Shown: positions 60,405 through 64,000 of the stretch, in pieces | Position numbering within the stretch: position 1 is the stretch's first letter | Layout of the letters: every line of letters starts with the position of its first letter | NCBI RefSeq assembly: GCF_030704535.1 | Contig: NC_081812.1 | Span: forward strand, 20,993,501 to 21,057,500 | Source: Vitis vinifera | Lineage: Eukaryota > Streptophyta > Magnoliopsida > Vitales > Vitaceae | Length of the DNA: 64,000 nucleotides | Reading direction: 5' to 3' | Translations under genes and position numbers: made by a program | Notes under the pieces: generated by a model | What the model was told of the DNA's origin: nothing | Seen by the model: only the letters and a program-made list of their open reading frames with translations | The model's database searches: none

Positions 60405-62326
60405 TGTCCATGCTCCATTCCTTTTTTTTTCCTAACCTACTCTCACAGCAAAGGGGAACAATGAAAGGACATGTTGGTACATTTCTTATACAAATGTTAG
60501 GTGGCTCGAGACAAGCCATGAAATACTTTACATTAATATGGTTTTGGAGGGATTGAGAGTTGGGTGGCAATGTACATATTCTACTTAGCAATATCATAAG
60601 CAACAGCTTTGCATCGATGTTGTGGTTCTGTGAAACAACGAATGTGTGTATAATTATAATGACAGTGATGGTACATTATCACTACACGTTGCCAGTTCTA
60701 TCTCTGCATTATCTAATGTTAAATATATGCAATTTGATCATAATTTAATGTCTGAGTGCAAGTTCCAAGGATTTCTTTTAGTTGTTGTTTTGGTCACCCA
60801 ATCATTATGTAAACAAGGGAAGGATATGTCATGTGATTCTCACATTGTACTAGCAAAATCTAAGCAAAGACTACTCATTATTGTATAGACTAATGCCTTC
60901 TTAACACCAAAGCAGAGGTGCACTCGTTAAAGGTAAGGGGCCGGCCATTCATGTTAACCAAATAACGAGGTTTTCAAACTTTTATGTATAAACTCATACC
61001 AACATCCATCCGTGTTTTCAGGACACTTCCACCTTAATACAACTTGAGGCAGCAAAAAAAAAAAAAAAAAACTGGGTTGAGACGAATTTTCCAAAATTTT
61101 CTCCACATTCATGGTAGGTCTTCTGCTTGGGCCATGTCACAGCTCAAAAGCCACTTTTCTTCAACTGGGCCACAATGGGGACTGACCCATAATGGGAAAG
61201 CTTAAAGGCTTGGTCAAGCACTTGGTTGTTTTGCACATGGCTAATCCATGTACTGGGTCCAATCCTCGTAGACAAACAGTAGGCCCCACTGGGGAAATCA
61301 CAACCGTCCAATCATCTAGACTTCACGCATTCATTCATATTTTCCCTCAAGAAGCCAAGCCCTAAGGGTTTTTCAGTAATTTGATTCAAACCGACATTTG
61401 AACTGAGGAGTGGCAGTTGTGAAAGTGACAGTTGGAGAAGAAAGGAGGCAGTCCCCTAGTTTAGATAGCCTTCCTCATAAGCTACTACAAAGTACCTGAA
61501 CAAGTCCACTCCATTGAAAGATTACAAAGGCATGCTTTTCTCTCCACAGTTGTTGCTTCTTCCCCTGTCTAAGCCTGTATTTTTTTCTTTTTTCTTTTTT
61601 TCTTTTGGAAACGAAAATATCAGAGAAAGACAGAAACCCCACTTGGATTAATATCCATAGTTGAAAGATTGATTGGATTTTGCGTGCTTTCAATATCACG
61701 GAATGGGAAGTCTCTGAGTTCATATCCTTCACACAGTCGGTTTTCTTCTTCACGAGTACTTTCTCCAGGTATGCCATCTGATGCTCAAAGAAGTAGCCCC
61801 AGTTCATTGATTTCTTGGTTGATGAAATGGTACGTGGGTTTCTATGGATTATTGTGTATATTCTGGTTTTATGCATAAAAATTGAGCTTGTAGGCTGGTG
61901 CTTTTGTGTTAGATGAAGTACCCATTCTTTTGATTTAGATTTATTGATGCGTGGTACTTTTAAGCAACATGGGTGAGAGATTCTTTTGGATTTCATTCAA
62001 AATTGTGTCTGCTAAAAGAAGGAGCTGAGCTCAGCATCTTTTCAAGTGTTTGTACTTCTGATATGGGCTTCTCTGGTTTAGGGTGGCAAGACAATTGATA
62101 CTCTATATATATTTTTTTCTGTTCTTTGTCTGCTATCATTTCAGCTTCTTTTCTAGAGAAATTCATAAATGCTCTCTGGTTGTTGAGAAACTGTTGGAAA
62201 AGTTAGAAAAATGGGAACTAAAACTTTACTTTTTCAATTGCACTAGAACTTGGTAGATGAATGCTAGTTGTCATTCAAAAAATAAGGTGTGCTTGAAGAT
62301 CAGCAGGCGAAATTCTTTAATTTTGG
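60405..62326. other. Intergenic region between PAP16-like and IQD genes
   Basis: This stretch holds the PAP16-like 3' flank, an A-run at about 61,053-61,071, and the probable promoter and 5'UTR of the IQD gene. No other coding exon is recognised. Confidence 0.4.
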
Positions 62327-64000
62327 ATGGGGAAAAAGAGAAGCTGGTTCAGTTTGGTGAAGAGAATCTTCATTTCTGAGGCAAAAGAAAAAGAAGAGAA
62401 GGTTGATTGATGCTCTTCTTCTTTCCTTTCTCTAACTGATATTTTATTACTCTTCTAGTATAGCATTCCCAGGACTTGAGTTCACTATTTTTTCCAGAAA
62501 CCAAAGAGCTGGAGATGCCTTTTCACAAGGTTTAAGCTCAAGCAATGCCCTACACTTGCAGCACCACGTAGAACATTGACTGAAGCAAGAGCCGAGCAGA
62601 GAAAACATGCTTTAACTGTTGCCTTAGCAACAGCAGCTGCAGCTGAGGCTGCAGTTGCTGCTGCCCGTGCTGCAGCTGAGGTTGTCCGGCTCACATGCTC
62701 TCCTCCATCTTATTACCATACCTGTGATAAGAGAAACCAAAACTTGGCTGCCATTAAAATTCAAACTGCTTTCCGGGGATATCTTGTAAGTTTCTTCTTC
62801 AACTCAATAAAATTTCATTTATAATCATTGGTGAAACCATTTTATATCTTACTGAAATTTCCACTATGAAGTGAAATTTGAGCAGAACTATTATGAAAAT
62901 TCAAACATCTGCCAGACTATCTTCAGTTACAGGATAATTTTCCTTATATTTCGCGACTTTACCAAGGAGGAATATAATATGAATCTTCTTGACATTGGGT
63001 TCAAATTTTTGGCCAAATTAATTCTAAAAGTTTAAAGCTACCAGGTTTATGATTCCATTCCCAGATTTTTCCATTTTCTTGTCAAATTTATCGAAGGAAA
63101 TTCTTTCCATATGAAAACCTCAATTCAGTTCTTCTCCCATCTTTTGTATTTGAATCTGCTCAACATTATGCTACTATATCTTTAATTTGAAAGCCAATTA
63201 AATTTTCATTGGGAGAGTGATGCAGGCAAGGAAAGCACTGCAGGCATTGAAAGGATTGGTAAGGCTTCAAGCTCTGGTTCGAGGCCAAATTGTGAGACGC
63301 CAAGCAATCACGAAACTCAAGTGTTTACCCTCCACTGCAAATACACGGGCACAGGTCAATATAGGGGGAGTTCTAACTACAGAAGAAACTTATAAAGATG
63401 GTAATAACAGAAAGTTTCTTAGGCCAAAGAAAGAGTGTGGAGGGAGAGAAATAAAGGTAGGTGAGAAGAAACCGAATCAAGCTTCTAGTTCAAATTCCTG
63501 TGGTTGTTGGATTACATTTCATTGTTTCTTTTACTCAGGCTTATGTTATTGAGCAGCTTGAAGGCAGCGGTCAGAGAAGTTGGGATTACAACATTTTATC
63601 ACAAGAAGATGTGGAAACCATATGGTTGAGAAAGCAAGAGGCTCTCATCAGAAGAGAGCGGATGAAGAAATACTCATCCTCCCATAGGGTAACTGTATCT
63701 GACTTTGGGATTCTTGGTTATGCTACATTTGGTTGACAATATTGGGACAACTATAAAACTTGTATGCTTTGTATTCTGTACAATCAAACGGAGGTTAAAA
63801 TTTCCTGATTACATCTTTCAATTTTGCCTCATAATTATTCTGTTTCAGGAGAGGATAAATGCTCAAATGCCAGAGGAAACTGAACCCTACAAGGAGAATG
63901 GAAGACAGAGCTGCCAGTTAGTGCGGTGGATGGACAGTATGGAACACAAAAGAAAAGAAGCAGAGAATTCAAAGGCAGCAGCTGATTCAAATCTGTTAAA
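62327..64000 (+). CDS. IQ67-domain (IQD) calmodulin-binding protein, 3'-truncated
   Basis: IQD proteins bind calmodulin and act as scaffolds at microtubules, plasma membrane or nucleus. Exons are 62327-62401, 62498-62785, 63226-63456, 63539-63688 and 63849 to the window edge, all phase 0. The start is the typical IQD opening MGKKRSWFSLVKRIF. Exon 2 has KSWRCLFTRFKLKQCPTLAA, an Ala-rich helix at about residues 60-80, and the first IQ motif AAIKIQTAFRGYL. The IQ67 domain continues across the conserved phase-0 intron as ARKALQALKGLVRLQALVRG with QIVRRQA. Exon 4 has the conserved WDYNILSQEDVE segment and RRERMKKYSSSHR. The frame is still open at 64,000, so the C-terminus lies outside. The exact IQD number cannot be assigned. 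Confidence 0.92.

Noticed and set aside
1..64000. Biosynthetic gene cluster or defence island
   Set aside because: The seven genes belong to unrelated housekeeping or signalling functions and show no co-functional grouping.

Overview
This is a low-GC plant nuclear window with many introns. Its gene set, intron structure and retroposon families suggest a woody core eudicot, most likely grapevine (Vitis) or a close relative. That attribution is inference from protein similarity and repeat style, since no search could be run. I rebuilt gene models by hand from splice sites, reading phase and protein-family knowledge. Most short open frames are intronic or antisense noise.

Layout. (1) About 1,653-17,405, plus strand: a 15-exon folylpolyglutamate synthase (FPGS, 570 aa). 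Its introns carry two hAT elements, a LINE tail with target-site duplications, a tandem 440-bp repeat and plastid-derived DNA (atpI and trnT-UGU remnants). (2) 18,147-19,430: a broken tandem copy of FPGS exons 12-13 joined to a copy of the next gene's 5' region. (3) About 19,780-26,838, plus: an ARP-type AP endonuclease (SAP domain plus ExoIII-like nuclease) with one GC-AG intron. (4) 27,270-30,451: a Mutator-like element with 10-bp target duplications, interrupted by a second TIR element carrying a type I MADS-box fragment. Further MITE-like repeats follow to about 31,890. (5) 32,251-39,349, plus: UDP-GlcNAc:dolichol-phosphate GlcNAc-1-phosphate transferase (GPT/ALG7), 11 exons, 425 aa. (6) 40,824-44,045, minus, with 5'UTR exons probably reaching 47,1xx: the PRP4-like U4/U6 snRNP WD40 protein (577 aa), behind a cluster of site II (TGGGCY) motifs. 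(7) 49,564-52,268, minus: a two-exon, 397-aa uncharacterised protein with a tandem GWG (WG/GW) repeat tract. (8) 57,795-60,404, plus: a PAP16-like purple acid phosphatase, five exons, 375 aa. (9) 62,327 to the window end, plus: an IQ67-domain (IQD) calmodulin-binding protein, cut by the edge.

The genes are housekeeping or unrelated in function (folate, base-excision repair, N-glycosylation, splicing, phosphatase, calmodulin signalling). Nothing suggests a metabolic cluster. GPT and PRP4 converge. The most interesting signals are the GW-repeat protein (a possible Argonaute-hook candidate), the nested MULE with captured MADS sequence, the FPGS/ARP junction duplication, the duplicated splice acceptor and start codon in FPGS, and the plastid mosaic in an FPGS intron.
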